From a virus: a DNA stretch of 23,200 nt. Below the pieces are notes generated by a model that saw nothing but the letters and a program-made list of their open reading frames with translations, ran no database searches and was not told where the DNA came from. Below are positions 9,301-15,979 of the stretch, in pieces. The stretch lies in IMG/VR virus record IMGVR_UViG_3300001242_000094, positions 1 to 23,200 of that record. One strand, written 5' to 3'. Both the position numbers and the translations under genes were made by a program. Numbering within the stretch: the first letter of the stretch is position 1; the number at the start of each line of letters is the position of its first letter.

Positions 9301-12165
9301 ATTGTCAACGTCTTTTCTCTGTACGAAGAATAAGTCTTTTGTCTGTCTGTATAATCTTGACAGATAAGCAATTATACCTGAACCACTTTCAACTCTCAGA
9401 TATTCAACTTCAAGTGAAGAAGACGGGTTAGCAGATTGTGCAACTTCTTTTGTTATCTGATCAAATTCTTTGTTAACTTCTTCTGCAGTAGCATTAGTAA
9501 ACTGCTCGTTGAAAGTTGTCTTAGATTCCTTTTTACTGTTATCAAGTTCCTTTTGTTCATCAGGAGTAATATTCAGTTGATCTTCAAGACTGTTTATCCA
9601 TACATGATTAGGATGAGTTTGCACCCAAAGACCCTGTATCATGTTATAGAACATTCCAACTCTCTTCTTTCTGTGACGATCAAGAAGCATATCAATCAGA
9701 TCATCAAAGGTAATTTTTTGTTTACCTTTAATCTCTGTAGCTTTCTCAATCATAGTCTCAAGAAGACCAACTCTTTTCTGAGCTTCAGAAAGACCTTCAC
9801 CTTCTATAAGAGCTTCTGGTTTAAAGTTCTTTTCAAAGTCATCAAATAGTTTATCAGAAGTGCTGTCGAACTGATCCTGAGATAACTTTACTTTCTCCTG
9901 ATCAACAACTTCGTCAGCACTCATTCCTTTGATGTCAGGATCAACAGCAACCTCATCCTCTACAGGTTCACTTATCTGATCGACATCAGGACCTTCGTTC
10001 TCTACAGGTTCAGAAAGAGCAGATATCTCAATATCTGGCTCTGGTACTTCCTGTTGAACATCTGGAGCTTTCTTTGGTTCTTCCTCTTCTTCCTTCTTCT
10101 TGGATGGTTTGTTTACCTTTTTCTCCTCTTCTTGCAGGTCTTTTTTCTTTTCATTTGCTTTCTTTCTTTCTTGTGCAGCTGCATCCTGAGCTTGTTTTCT
10201 TCTTCTCTCTCTTAACTCCTTACCTTTCTCACGTGCATCTTTGATAATTTGTTCTTTCTGTTTTCTGATCGACTGCTGTGCTTTAGCAGAAGTCATTTCC
10301 TTATAACTGTTATCGAAGTTACCGATATGTTCAGTAACACGTTTAAGTTGTCTTTCTATGTATCCTTTTTCTTTAACTAATTCAGGGTCTTTCTGATCGG
10401 CTTCCATGTCAAGACGCATATCTATATCCTCAAGGTAGTTCTCAAGCCTCTCTTTATCTCTCTGAAGAAGTCTTCTCGATTCACGATTCTGAAATACCTC
10501 TGCCTGATTCTCGTAACGGGTATACTTATTATATGCACTCTCAAGTCTCTTTAACTCGTCGAGTTGTTCCTGAGCCTGTTCCTGATAGTTCTCATCCCAT
10601 CCATTAGCAATACGTTCTTCTTCACTTACTCCTTCAACGATATCTTTAAGACTGCGTTCAAGTTTTTCAGTAGTTCCTCTTGCAAAGTTCTCAGTAGCAA
10701 GAGTTAAGAACTGACTATCTTTAATGTAATCAGCAAGTTTATCTTCCCCTTTGGCAATAGCTTCTGCACGTAACGCCTGTGCTCTTGCATAGCTACCAAG
10801 TTTACTATTAAGATATTCTGTATTTTTTGCTATCTGATCCTGCTGATCTTGATATTGTTTAGCCTTCTGATCTTTTGCACCTTTAGAAAAGTTTCCTGAA
10901 ACAGCTTCAGTAAGAATACGTTGCGGACCTCCACCAAAAAGACCCATCATACCTTCAAGTAATGCCTGTTCTGATGTAGCAAACTGATATACACGATCAG
11001 CAAGATTATCAGGTGTAGCAGAAACATCTCTTCCTGCTTTCTTGACAGCCTGATATTCTCCTTCCATCTGAAGAACGTTCTGACTGATTTCTTCAATTCC
11101 TTCCTTACCAGCTTGTAGTAATAAATTATCACTTGAGAGTTCACCAAATCTCTTTGCCCAAGCAGTAAGTCCTTTATCTTTAATCAGAGAGCGTGTAAAT
11201 CCTGCTCCTTTATGTATTCCATGCAAACCAATAGCATCAGTAAGCATAAATACTTTATTGCGAGTCATAAAGTTATTAGCTTCATTACCAGCAATATTTT
11301 CAAAATCTTTTTTCAATCCATTATTAAGCTGTTGTTGAGCATCTTTCTGAGCCATACCGTATAACTCTTCAGCAGGAAGATCAGGATTTAATGTTTTATA
11401 CTGTTCAAATATATCCTGAACAAGACCTTGTTGAAGTGTATTCATTGAATTCTCAAACTGTTCAACAGCCATCATCTTACCTTCTCCAAAGTTGGTAATG
11501 TAACCTGATGCAAGAGAATTGATTATTTGTTCTGCTCCTTTACTTGTCTTTAAGAATTCAAGATATTTGGACATTCTTATCCCTCTCTGAATAGCACCAA
11601 TACCTTTAGATGCAGCCATACCGGGGATAGCAAATCCTACTGCACTGTCAAGAACACCTTTAAGAGTAGAGAAATAGAAACCGGGATCACTCCAATCGAA
11701 AACCTTGTCTTTATTAAGACGATAGATAGGCATAGCTTTCTCAAGACCTTCTTTGGTATCCTGCATTGCAGATGTCAACCAGTTTTCTTCTACTTGTTCT
11801 GCACCAGTCAGACGCTTAATATTATTATCGAAATCAAGAATATATCCAAAGTCTTCAACAGCTGTAAGCAAACCTGACGCAACACCTCCTACAACAGAAT
11901 TGAATGCTTTAACACCAATAGGTTGTTTTAATGCACGTTCACGTTCAAGATTATCTAAATCACTTCTTGTAATATTATTATCATATCTGCTTTTACTATC
12001 AAAATAATTACCCACATCTTGTGAACCTTCTGATAATACAGCAGCAGTTCCGATTAACGAATCGAAATTAATAGGTGATTTTTTTTGTTTTGTAGATGTT
12101 AATCCAGTAGCAGGATCAATAGCATTATCAACTAAGGGATTTAAAATTCTTGGTTTATCTGGCAT
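1..12165 (-). CDS. Giant virion RNA polymerase polyprotein with metallopeptidase-like and SF1 helicase domains (3' partial, at least 4055 codons)
   Basis: The frame starts at the ATG at 12165 (MPDKPRILNPLVDNA) and stays open in the standard code to position 1, where it leaves the window. Visible order: a Gly/Ala-rich hydrophobic stretch (about 165-195); a long charged coiled coil (about 420-690); a Lys- then Glu/Pro-rich linker (about 676-751); a beta-rich module near 1000-1110; acidic linkers near 1376-1425 and 1580-1605; a single-chain RNA polymerase core (conserved signatures from about 2370 to 2940, catalytic DFDVD at 2744-2748); a zincin-like HEVIH (3669-3673); and an SF1 helicase (from about 3929). 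crAss-like phages are known to carry giant virion-associated polymerases of this type that make early transcripts after injection. The start follows the 668-aa gene by 12 nt and has an A/T-rich leader without Shine-Dalgarno. All major motifs are intact. Fusion to a helicase in the same chain is unusual. Confidence 0.93.
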   Translation of the reverse strand, partial: MPDKPRILNPLVDNAIDPATGLTSTKQKKSPINFDSLIGTAAVLSEGSQDVGNYFDSKSRYDNNITRSDLDNLERERALKQPIGVKAFNSVVGGVASGLLTAVEDFGYILDFDNNIKRLTGAEQVEENWLTSAMQDTKEGLEKAMPIYRLNKDKVFDWSDPGFYFSTLKGVLDSAVGFAIPGMAASKGIGAIQRGIRMSKYLEFLKTSKGAEQIINSLASGYITNFGEGKMMAVEQFENSMNTLQQGLVQDIFEQYKTLNPDLPAEELYGMAQKDAQQQLNNGLKKDFENIAGNEANNFMTRNKVFMLTDAIGLHGIHKGAGFTRSLIKDKGLTAWAKRFGELSSDNLLLQAGKEGIEEISQNVLQMEGEYQAVKKAGRDVSATPDNLADRVYQFATSEQALLEGMMGLFGGGPQRILTEAVSGNFSKGAKDQKAKQYQDQQDQIAKNTEYLNSKLGSYARAQALRAEAIAKGEDKLADYIKDSQFLTLATENFARGTTEKLERSLKDIVEGVSEEERIANGWDENYQEQAQEQLDELKRLESAYNKYTRYENQAEVFQNRESRRLLQRDKERLENYLEDIDMRLDMEADQKDPELVKEKGYIERQLKRVTEHIGNFDNSYKEMTSAKAQQSIRKQKEQIIKDAREKGKELRERRRKQAQDAAAQERKKANEKKKDLQEEEKKVNKPSKKKEEEEEPKKAPDVQQEVPEPDIEISALSEPVENEGPDVDQISEPVEDEVAVDPDIKGMSADEVVDQEKVKLSQDQFDSTSDKLFDDFEKNFKPEALIEGEGLSEAQKRVGLLETMIEKATEIKGKQKITFDDLIDMLLDRHRKKRVGMFYNMIQGLWVQTHPNHVWINSLEDQLNITPDEQKELDNSKKESKTTFNEQFTNATAEEVNKEFDQITKEVAQSANPSSSLEVEYLRVESGSGIIAYLSRLYRQTKDLFFVQRKDVDNYINSEIQDKAILDPEKYPVGTKVTLVVEDDDKAKVYVDSSTTGEKIRTTWGAKKASWKTNRVLGEEQRYKELYEEEVPIAIYVGSKKIGYLHESSWINSMNVHGDVAKDKERSKKIRKYIVQRGTFETAISGRTSGFLWRVANKQLITTSEALPDSNLPIVVVKNGSLYTSRNETYNGKLLNKTALKEGITYTVIPSTDGLIAVPLMNKKLSENPNIAATIRKVLEIYMTNDTTPEAQSIVNEVFKSTGKNITTAIGVSEFINMFVHMTDVGKGNLNLETYLIKNSTNEQSKDGFATSFLREGGLDLQFETALGRGIRPLTVSRKSLANLPTEKRKLLFEGIEKNLNAMFINVSLDSIGEENRNVFILNEATKSYKEHVRSMTKSAFLGQNVAEEGQPPKYVYNVQPVITLDFNQVDNNDEQTGKPIIGKEEKEGYEQRPSDEYDADRFGEQAEKESESEPTAPKYDNTYEGDMDFTSDFEESLMPRSVVPLGDLEVENIKTLSEVTEVGQDEVRGVIISAFGSAAKQDQIVDYIRSKILDRIFKEKRVSRNKSFKEIRSTFVTNLDKLKENLALATESNDQIAIDRFTKAITEVNLILDNWNKLERLVIKQMNRIDNIKVIERDDDVTEEEEEAENETAHYSEAAVFTTPPTDRLAPQVKQFLSGISKWREDPNNDGKFIPDKNYFGAQRTMDFWDVYNILQRITPGRRPDYNELIQALREHTDTFPFLNEVITKLENAPQQLRNQFVSAMTNHYVDMKFVTFGRNSSGSFELKELDSDSNAIQRVILTDWNGKTLERIGKINVEGDDIVLDQVLANALIATWKRFEKTHQYSVEELAGWFHQLGIDLTEQTWRDIENGKYKHLGKVQTLQNFVENTVMKILTNQLSKMGDSSLVLGGNRIVDQNVVKSLAKYDAKYRTSSFSNSHKSGLKTVYSYSLNKFLVNRVRELKEGTLLKTLAKLSFNGQSVWANALSNDQSGFKDNFNHWTVSLEALKREGSKSKNNRELNNLSEAEIELVKIAMLQADREDLSGKNQRIIRVLYPTTSDKTTAMGLTVVAQKLVLDPDGNITDESIDALVDVVARPEIERIKMFQLKNETNKINLKGYNKGASQFLMFPELNTLIWTDKDGVVQKMFNANGTINGDIGSPESMTAIRKAVRVHFDSLLAEKLVMWNTNGIGTNPKTKAFQYMHQSFLMGTTAKGANPLAHVNVQEKVKAAATDMIFQYLIANAEIHKMFTGDPALYYKQSAINKGKAKTSSEYDFVADAEETYANINKRLAADIAPGMELAQANGDMYTQAILKDSASASLARFEITEILDGKEKADKVREEWKKFENGEISEDQFNKSLKGLMSEKYYSFDGTDAQEYVTWQEHLHVMKQLGEISDEEYKSAYETLSKGENLGHELMGKVMQPMKPVYVDNQIDEANDVEKRIYIKSSAFALFPQLTRGLSLDNLRQAMENQKVSRAAFMTAVKLGGIDNAVDIWGENGTIISPDQISFEGSTLTLNRKGFRIQQRVPYDPKKSMINKVTQASKNLFVNMLEVEGFVFEGKEYTGAELQQIYYDIYGRLHEIEKDALVKEVGYNETTGKIADISKLRTLLIQESRERGYPLSDQELVELDKELKFLAFSSSANKYESLLNSLVTSRIIRLKMPGKSFVLGSEEGFKGLLTETKEEIAKRDGIVFTSAYDPKTGLKPARIENGVRKPSQALVPWKFKTKDGDKVSITRYIKDGKIDLTKVPEEVLQLFGMRIPNQGPNSQAWIEIVGFLPEASGDLLIATRDFVVQMGSDFDVDKLYTYMYGYYFDNEGNIKIHREKKGKNEADVEKNRIIDIHLAIHKNADSRVQSQIASPLDTKRLKKFSGDITELRKKREISESPEGRARLYTGLSDDVQRRKFKEGTAGKSGVGVFSLDNMFNAIAQGKGLKFMISSKEALTLQIGKKVSNGDMSRELTLDGKDYISDIIAEYQSAAVDNAKEPILDKLNINTHTFKVIKILNQLGFTEEVAYILAQDIIVDYVNELERMSSSMAEFNRNREEAAYAKILEKYKVLDYDSRIHGKFAAEEATIENLKKYIELGRKAPNYVYAQIAILDLFRRLNEYGQKIQTVQSTLNPDSRGVGKSVMESIIKEDQVYELVNNTDVHIAGVSSLVGDMKIITADMEAQYKAEGYFVRRKNNLIYAIKSKTINGHAITYGLFTANDMWSNLFPYREAVLETMFKKIEKFSKSSENRINDRAERRKDMWNNFKSFVYSGRNLGLYDTSITAERERLLYDRWRVEKTFDEKGFDVEKRVRVKESLGSFLLKVQETGFAKNNPFISKLTVDVNMTGGPTLIKFNASAAENLDETNIYAAIVDMLTKTDGTGASPLVGQFNDKPITLRELAQELILYAYITGGIQEAVQFVKYIPASYLVTMPFASQLGEIKFLESQFGVEPNENPLIDYYYNIPPFVEQFIQHNPDQVPTITLDDIVDGNSKSLISLVTFNLKPTTLKRIGEGITLKIDPETASLDLYPPAFVSIQNDKAGKKYNLYKYDYKEKKYIQIDTLGSFANEEYNSDVPRQISLIRNNKANPYVKQETPAPKTGNPLGDIVDGDMDITPDMLQEDKQTVTGIIDSLRNGTMSAVKRTDGKTAIRELLNEAKAKTKNAYLGQLVQEIYDAVDILPDAFSVDFTNRVDTSTSGYYTLTKTPQGDEAHTLVLNTSGLSQKPVDEIIETILHEVIHGFTAYKIKHYWFTKMGDEKSLNKILKDSPTLTVSPREKEIIEKIEVLWRHARNVVTSSPATKKAYERFIDKVLRHDQGERTSFTKEEVGTFYGFTTLSEFVSVALTNPEFARILNDIVAPNKQQTVLQSLLEKLSKLLQAIVGFNAKEGSVLEQTIYNVLDLINREESSEKIEVQEVEQVKEEVTTETKTFVENGTYYKFTIKNGVPIEGSFSQGSPNNWRPLKPSTLYSAYQRLSTQPQGTREINPKATLEENQMKLPNGTIITFNDEQVAALEALKEWMKSGETYFTLSGYAGTGKTTIIKKALDSFLPRSIAVSAPTHKAKRVIQTTTDRTGVTIHALLNIKPDMDVENLDPNNLEFARDKNSKNPPKISNYRMVIIDE
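780..1320 (-). other. Zincin-like metallopeptidase domain (HExxH) within the giant protein
   Basis: HEVIH at residues 3669-3673 (1161-1147) sits in a predicted helix (EIIETILHEVIHGFTAYKI), the arrangement of zinc metallopeptidases. About 100 residues later, TTLSEFVSVALTNPEF places Glu 3772 in a second helix, a plausible third zinc ligand of the gluzincin kind. The segment lies between the polymerase core and the helicase. The two-helix HExxH plus E pattern is directly visible. Proteolytic activity and its target are inferred. It could act on host proteins or on the polyprotein itself. Confidence 0.6.
3200..5150 (-). other. RNA polymerase core (two double-psi beta-barrel signatures) within the giant protein
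   Basis: Two signature clusters mark this domain. The first is KPVY at 2370 followed by YIKSSAF with Lys 2391, the position expected for the conserved lysine barrel. The second is RIPNQGPNSQ (2705-2714), then EIVGFLPEASGD, then MGSDFDVDKLY, with the three metal-binding aspartates at 2744, 2746 and 2748. Downstream, GKSGVGVFSLDN (from 2857) and AVDNAKEPILDKLNIN (from 2925) are further patterns I recall from crAss-like polymerases. The fold is shared with cellular polymerases, YonO and the phi14:2 gp66 virion polymerase, where one DxDxD barrel and one lysine barrel lie on one chain. The exact domain limits cannot be set by eye. Confidence 0.88.
9915..10930 (-). other. Coiled coil and acidic Pro/Glu-rich linker within the giant protein
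   Basis: From about residue 412 to 690 the chain is an almost unbroken run of charged helices rich in Gln, Glu, Lys and Arg, ending in a very basic stretch (ELRERRRKQAQDAA, KKANEKKKD). It then switches abruptly to EEEEEPKKAPDV and a Pro/Val/Glu-rich linker with the repeated phrase SEPVENEG / SEPVEDEV. This looks like a flexible hinge separating an N-terminal virion-anchoring part from the enzymatic part. No enzyme motif is present. Confidence 0.65.
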
Positions 12166-12177
12166 AATACAATTCTA

Positions 12178-14184
12178 TTATTGTTTAAATTGACCATAAG
12201 TATTATTCATATAAGTATCTACAAAACTTTTCATATGATCTCTTATTTCATCAAGAGAATACCATTCATAAGGATTTTTTTGATATGCTTCATCTGATTC
12301 ATTTTCGCCCTGTTCTCTTCGCATCTTGAAAACTTCTTGCTTATTCACATCTCCACGATAATCAATTTTATTTTTATCAAATCCTTCTATACCAAACATA
12401 GAAAAATCATCAGGAATTATAGCTTGAGTATTTCTATCTTTAAGCATTGCATCAAGTTGAGGAATAAGTTTTGCCACACCTGCAAGTTGCTTATCAGGAG
12501 AAAAATAAACAGTCTTTTTACCTTTTGTTTTTGTTTCAGTCCAATCTATTTCTCCTGCTGTGGTTCTTTTAATATCACCTTCGACAACTGGAATTTCTAT
12601 ATAATTCGATCCTCTTGTTATATTATAAGCAAGAGGAAATTTTCCTTTAACCATCATCTCTTGAAACACTTCATAAGGAATATTTGTTATTGATCCTATT
12701 CCTTTTTTATCATTCCAATCTCTTGTAACTCTTGATCCATCGGTAAGAAAAAATTCAGTTCCATTTATATTATTAGATACAGACACCCCAACTGCCTCAT
12801 TAATAACAGGATTTAAAATAGGAACACTTGTATCAAGAGATTTCTTATATCTTCCTTCTCTATCTTGTAAAAAAGCATTATATACTTCACTATCTGATTT
12901 TCCTTTTGTTAATTCAGAATTGTTTTTACGTAGATCATCAACAGTATTTTTGATCATCGTAAATTGATTTTTACGTTGTTGATAAAGTGGATCAGCTTCT
13001 CTTTCAGCTTTAATTTTTTCAGTATATTTTGATAAATCATTTTGATAATCAAGCCTTGCTTTTTCAGATGACGAAAGTACAGAAGGATTATATACCATAT
13101 TTAATTCTTTTTCAGTAGGAGTTAAAACTCCAAATGTTGCATTAGTATTTTCTTTAAGATTCCCATCTTGATCATATAAAAATGTTTTTGCAGTTCTTTT
13201 TTGTTCATCTGTAGTTCCATATCCTGTATCATATGCAGCCATTTCTCTTGCAGGTCCAAATGAACTTGTCGAAGTAGTAGCAGCAGATGCTTTTCGTTGC
13301 ATTTCTAATTCCCAATCTTGTGTATGTCGTTGTTCATTTTGTTTATATTGTTGTGAATTAATATTACCGTATATTAAATTCTGAACACCTTTTTGAAGAG
13401 TATCAGCATCTTCTCCAAATAGACTTGATTTCTGTTTAGGTAATTCATTAAAAGCTCTTGCCATCTCAGGATGAGCACTTATAATAGCTTGCTGTATATT
13501 AGGGTCTTCTGCAATTTTTTTAAGTTTTGTTGGTGATATTTCTGTTATCTGACCACTTCTTAAAAATCCAAAATCTTCTTTTGATAACCCATAAGGATTC
13601 GAGTCAGGATTTATTTTACCTATTACTTCTTGTATCGTTTTATTCCAATCACCTTTTTCAAGAATATCATATTGTAATTGGTCAGGAGTAATAGTTTTAC
13701 CTGTAGCAGGATCAATTGATCCTTGACCCATAAGACTTTTAAACACTAATGTATTGTTACCATATTCACTTGTACGTTTTCTTTCTTCTGCTTGACGTTC
13801 TTTAAGAATCTTAGCAGTATCCCAGAAAGGATTTTGTCTTACGCTGGTAACCATACGAGCAACTTCTTTTGAAGCACGACCCCAATCACCACCATATTTT
13901 TCTTTAACTACAGTATCCATATTATTAGTGAAATCACCAACAATCTTATTTTTATTAGCTATATCATTCTCACTAACTTCTGCACCGCCATACATATCTT
14001 TTGCTGCAAGAGCTTCTCCATATCCAACATCATATTTCTGCTGATGCTGTTGCAAATTCTGCTGTACAAACTCAAGAGGTATAGGATTAAAGAATGATTC
14101 GTACTGAGATACCGATGGTTCATTGTAACGATACATTGACGAAGAACCTCCTCTACCTCCGCTATAGTTATATCTTTCTGCCAT
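12178..14184 (-). CDS. crAss-like virion cargo-type protein (668 aa)
   Basis: The N-terminus is Gly/Ser/Tyr-rich (YNYSGGRGGSSSMYRYNEP). It is followed by FFNPIPLEFVQQNLQQHQQK and YDVGYGEALAAKDMYGG (about residues 31-68), a pattern I associate with large virion proteins encoded just before the RNA polymerase in crAss-like phages. The middle is soluble, charged and mainly helical. Around 440-560 it is more beta-rich (ITNIPYEVFQEMMVKGKFPL). No membrane segment or catalytic motif is seen. It shares one base with the upstream gene (TAATG) and lies 12 nt before the giant polymerase gene, so the three are probably made together and packaged together. One sampled line is somewhat A/T-richer than the polymerase gene (17 of 60 G/C at 12961-13020 against 21 of 60 at 3001-3060). 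Coding is certain. The cargo role is inferred from context. Confidence 0.72.
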   Translation of the reverse strand: MAERYNYSGGRGGSSSMYRYNEPSVSQYESFFNPIPLEFVQQNLQQHQQKYDVGYGEALAAKDMYGGAEVSENDIANKNKIVGDFTNNMDTVVKEKYGGDWGRASKEVARMVTSVRQNPFWDTAKILKERQAEERKRTSEYGNNTLVFKSLMGQGSIDPATGKTITPDQLQYDILEKGDWNKTIQEVIGKINPDSNPYGLSKEDFGFLRSGQITEISPTKLKKIAEDPNIQQAIISAHPEMARAFNELPKQKSSLFGEDADTLQKGVQNLIYGNINSQQYKQNEQRHTQDWELEMQRKASAATTSTSSFGPAREMAAYDTGYGTTDEQKRTAKTFLYDQDGNLKENTNATFGVLTPTEKELNMVYNPSVLSSSEKARLDYQNDLSKYTEKIKAEREADPLYQQRKNQFTMIKNTVDDLRKNNSELTKGKSDSEVYNAFLQDREGRYKKSLDTSVPILNPVINEAVGVSVSNNINGTEFFLTDGSRVTRDWNDKKGIGSITNIPYEVFQEMMVKGKFPLAYNITRGSNYIEIPVVEGDIKRTTAGEIDWTETKTKGKKTVYFSPDKQLAGVAKLIPQLDAMLKDRNTQAIIPDDFSMFGIEGFDKNKIDYRGDVNKQEVFKMRREQGENESDEAYQKNPYEWYSLDEIRDHMKSFVDTYMNNTYGQFKQ

Positions 14185-15290
14185 TACTTCTTGTTTTTAT
14201 TTCTTTTGGTACGCATCATCAATCTTTCATATTCCTCATCTCCGAATAATTGAATACTTGAGAGTTGTCCACCTTTTTCCATTTTAGGTTCACTTGTCAC
14301 ATCTCCTGTATTATTAAAGAATCTTTTCATTGTAGGAGAAACACCTAACAACCTTCTTAAAGGACTATCTTTACCAACACCCATTCTGTAATTTTCAGGA
14401 GTTGCCATTTCAAGCATCTGATCATACTGATCTGCAGCCATCCTATCTTTTCCGTAACCTGTTATAGCTCCCATTATTCCAGAGGTTCTTGCATCTTTTC
14501 TATCAGCATTAATCATCATATTTTCACGTTCAAGATTAGTAGCAAACATCTGATTACGATTATTCATTTCAGAAGCACGTTGTCTGTTAGCTTCATTAAG
14601 CTGTTGTGATTCATTCATAATCTGAGCATTCATATTACCTTCTGTCTCAAGACTACGACCAAACTGATCACCTGCAACTCTTTGAGTACCTGTTGCTCCT
14701 GCTTGAATATTCTCCATAAGTGATGCCTGACTACCTGATCCTCTTGCTGCACCCATAACCATTTGATTAGCCTGATCACGTTCTCTCATCACTTGTTCTC
14801 TTTCTCTTCCATAGTTAACAAGATTAGGTGATACTTGTCCGGGTTTATATTCTTCGTAATTATATTCAGGAAGATCAATCTCTTTGTTCATAAGCATATT
14901 ACCTGCTATCTGAGATGCCATTCCCATCCAAGGAACTCTTGATTTGTAAGGATCACCTTCACCTCCCGGCTGGAGTAATCTTCCAAGTAATCCCGGTCTA
15001 TCCTGAGGATTTGATGTCGGACCTCCTCCCATACCTTTAAACAGACCTGATTTAACGTTGCTCAATGCATTAAATAAAGTACCACCAATATCATATTGAG
15101 GTATTTCCTGTCCTTCTGATGCACCAAGTTCTTCCATTCTTGCCTGTTCCTGCTCATCTCTAAGAGCAGAAAGCTCCTGATTCATAGCTTCAATAGCAAG
15201 ACGGTCACCCTTATCAAAATTTTCACCAAGTCTTCTTTTATACTTTTGAGTGATTTTCTTGGCACGATCAGCAAATGTTTCTTTTTTCAT
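14184..15290 (-). CDS. C-terminal piece of the split virion cargo/ejection-type protein (368 aa)
   Basis: It begins MKKETFADRAKKITQKYKRR and continues with a charged helix, MNQELSALRDEQEQAR (about residues 36-51). This is the pattern I expect directly after 'YVFSN.L' in intact relatives, so the gene probably starts in the middle of the ancestral protein. A Gly-rich segment follows (about 68-110), then a Gln/Asn/Met/Arg-rich helical region (about 160-265; repeated NxxNQM/REREQ-type patterns), and a basic tail ending in RTKRNKNKK. EKGGQL near the C-terminus echoes the AMGGDL of the other half. The ATG lies within TAATG at the endonuclease stop, so translation probably restarts by coupling. The gene ends in another TAATG shared with the next gene. 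No enzymatic motif is seen. It is most likely an internal or injected virion protein. Confidence 0.72.
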   Translation of the reverse strand: MKKETFADRAKKITQKYKRRLGENFDKGDRLAIEAMNQELSALRDEQEQARMEELGASEGQEIPQYDIGGTLFNALSNVKSGLFKGMGGGPTSNPQDRPGLLGRLLQPGGEGDPYKSRVPWMGMASQIAGNMLMNKEIDLPEYNYEEYKPGQVSPNLVNYGREREQVMRERDQANQMVMGAARGSGSQASLMENIQAGATGTQRVAGDQFGRSLETEGNMNAQIMNESQQLNEANRQRASEMNNRNQMFATNLERENMMINADRKDARTSGIMGAITGYGKDRMAADQYDQMLEMATPENYRMGVGKDSPLRRLLGVSPTMKRFFNNTGDVTSEPKMEKGGQLSSIQLFGDEEYERLMMRTKRNKNKK

Positions 15291-15979
15291 TATATTTCGT
15301 ATTTCATTTTATATCCAAGTTTTTTAAAGTTATTGGATATTGTGTTTTTGTCAACATTATATTTAAGTGCTAATTTATTTACAGAAAGATTTTCAACTAT
15401 ATATTCATTATATATAGAATTGTAATCTAAATTAGTATATGTTCTATTTTGTCTTAAAATGTTATACTCTTCAAGAATAGTACATATTTTTTCTTTTCCT
15501 ACATTAAAATATTTTGCTGTAATGCCTATATGTTTTACTTCACCATATTTTTGTAAAACATCGTTTTTATTTAAATCTTTATAATTTGGATTTTCTTTTC
15601 CAGATTTAAGTTTAGTATCTATACTTTCGTTGAATCCAAATTCTATAGTATTATATAAAATAATATATTCTGATTCTTTAGATTCACATTCTTCAGGATT
15701 ATGAAATCCTAATATTTCAAATTTTAAAGAATTAATTCCATGTTTATTAAAATGTCTTTGTAAGTATTTAGAATGATGAATATTTCTTTTTAAATGTTGT
15801 AAATGCATATTCCATCTTCCCCAAAATCCAGAATGAGAAGGATTTACATTTGACAGATGTGAAGCTGACCCAATATATATCTTATTGTTAACTTTAGATA
15901 TAATCGCATACACTCCTGTTTTAGACAGTTCTTCATCTGTATAATTATGTAGTTTATGTAAATGCGAACTTTTACCCAT
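15290..15979 (-). CDS. GIY-YIG homing endonuclease with C-terminal helix-turn-helix
   Basis: A 229-aa protein with the GIY-YIG nuclease signature: GVY at 22-24, YIG at 35-37, the expected catalytic Arg at 55 (FWGRW), the HSKYLQRHFNKHG helix (69-81), and a probable metal-binding Glu at 102 (ESEYIILYNT), followed by FGFNE. The second half looks DNA-binding: one segment around 133-170 (VLQKYGEVKHIGITAKYFNV) and a helix-turn-helix at about 198-225 (LSVNKLALKYNVDKNTISN). Such enzymes cut a homing site and spread their own gene. The gene is much more A/T-rich than its flanks: 12 of 60 bases are G/C at 15301-15360 and 13 of 60 at 15601-15660, against 29 of 60 at 14701-14760 and 26 of 60 at 16561-16620. 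It overlaps the upstream piece by 8 nt and the downstream piece by one base (TAATG). It therefore fills the space between them, leaving no room for a separate group I intron core. Confidence 0.95.
   Translation of the reverse strand: MGKSSHLHKLHNYTDEELSKTGVYAIISKVNNKIYIGSASHLSNVNPSHSGFWGRWNMHLQHLKRNIHHSKYLQRHFNKHGINSLKFEILGFHNPEECESKESEYIILYNTIEFGFNESIDTKLKSGKENPNYKDLNKNDVLQKYGEVKHIGITAKYFNVGKEKICTILEEYNILRQNRTYTNLDYNSIYNEYIVENLSVNKLALKYNVDKNTISNNFKKLGYKMKYEI
15290..15979 (-). mobile_element. Homing endonuclease gene insertion splitting a virion gene
   Basis: The inserted segment appears to equal the endonuclease ORF plus at most a few bases. Its base composition contrasts with both flanks. 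The two flanking pieces are in the same reading frame register, since 17039 and 15290 are congruent modulo 3. This is expected if a multiple of three bases entered one continuous gene. No terminal repeats or transposase are present, so the mobility is of the homing type. Confidence 0.75.

Noticed and set aside
9436-9849. Plus-strand open frame of 137 codons, together with other plus-strand frames of 60-138 codons throughout the window
   Set aside because: They lie opposite long minus-strand genes with clear protein motifs. Their translations are low-complexity (Phe/Ser/Ile/Cys-rich) with no recognisable domain.
15290-15979. Group I intron or intein carrying the endonuclease
   Set aside because: There is no noncoding space for an intron core outside the ORF. 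The ORF has its own start and stop and is out of frame with its flanks, so it cannot be an in-frame intein.
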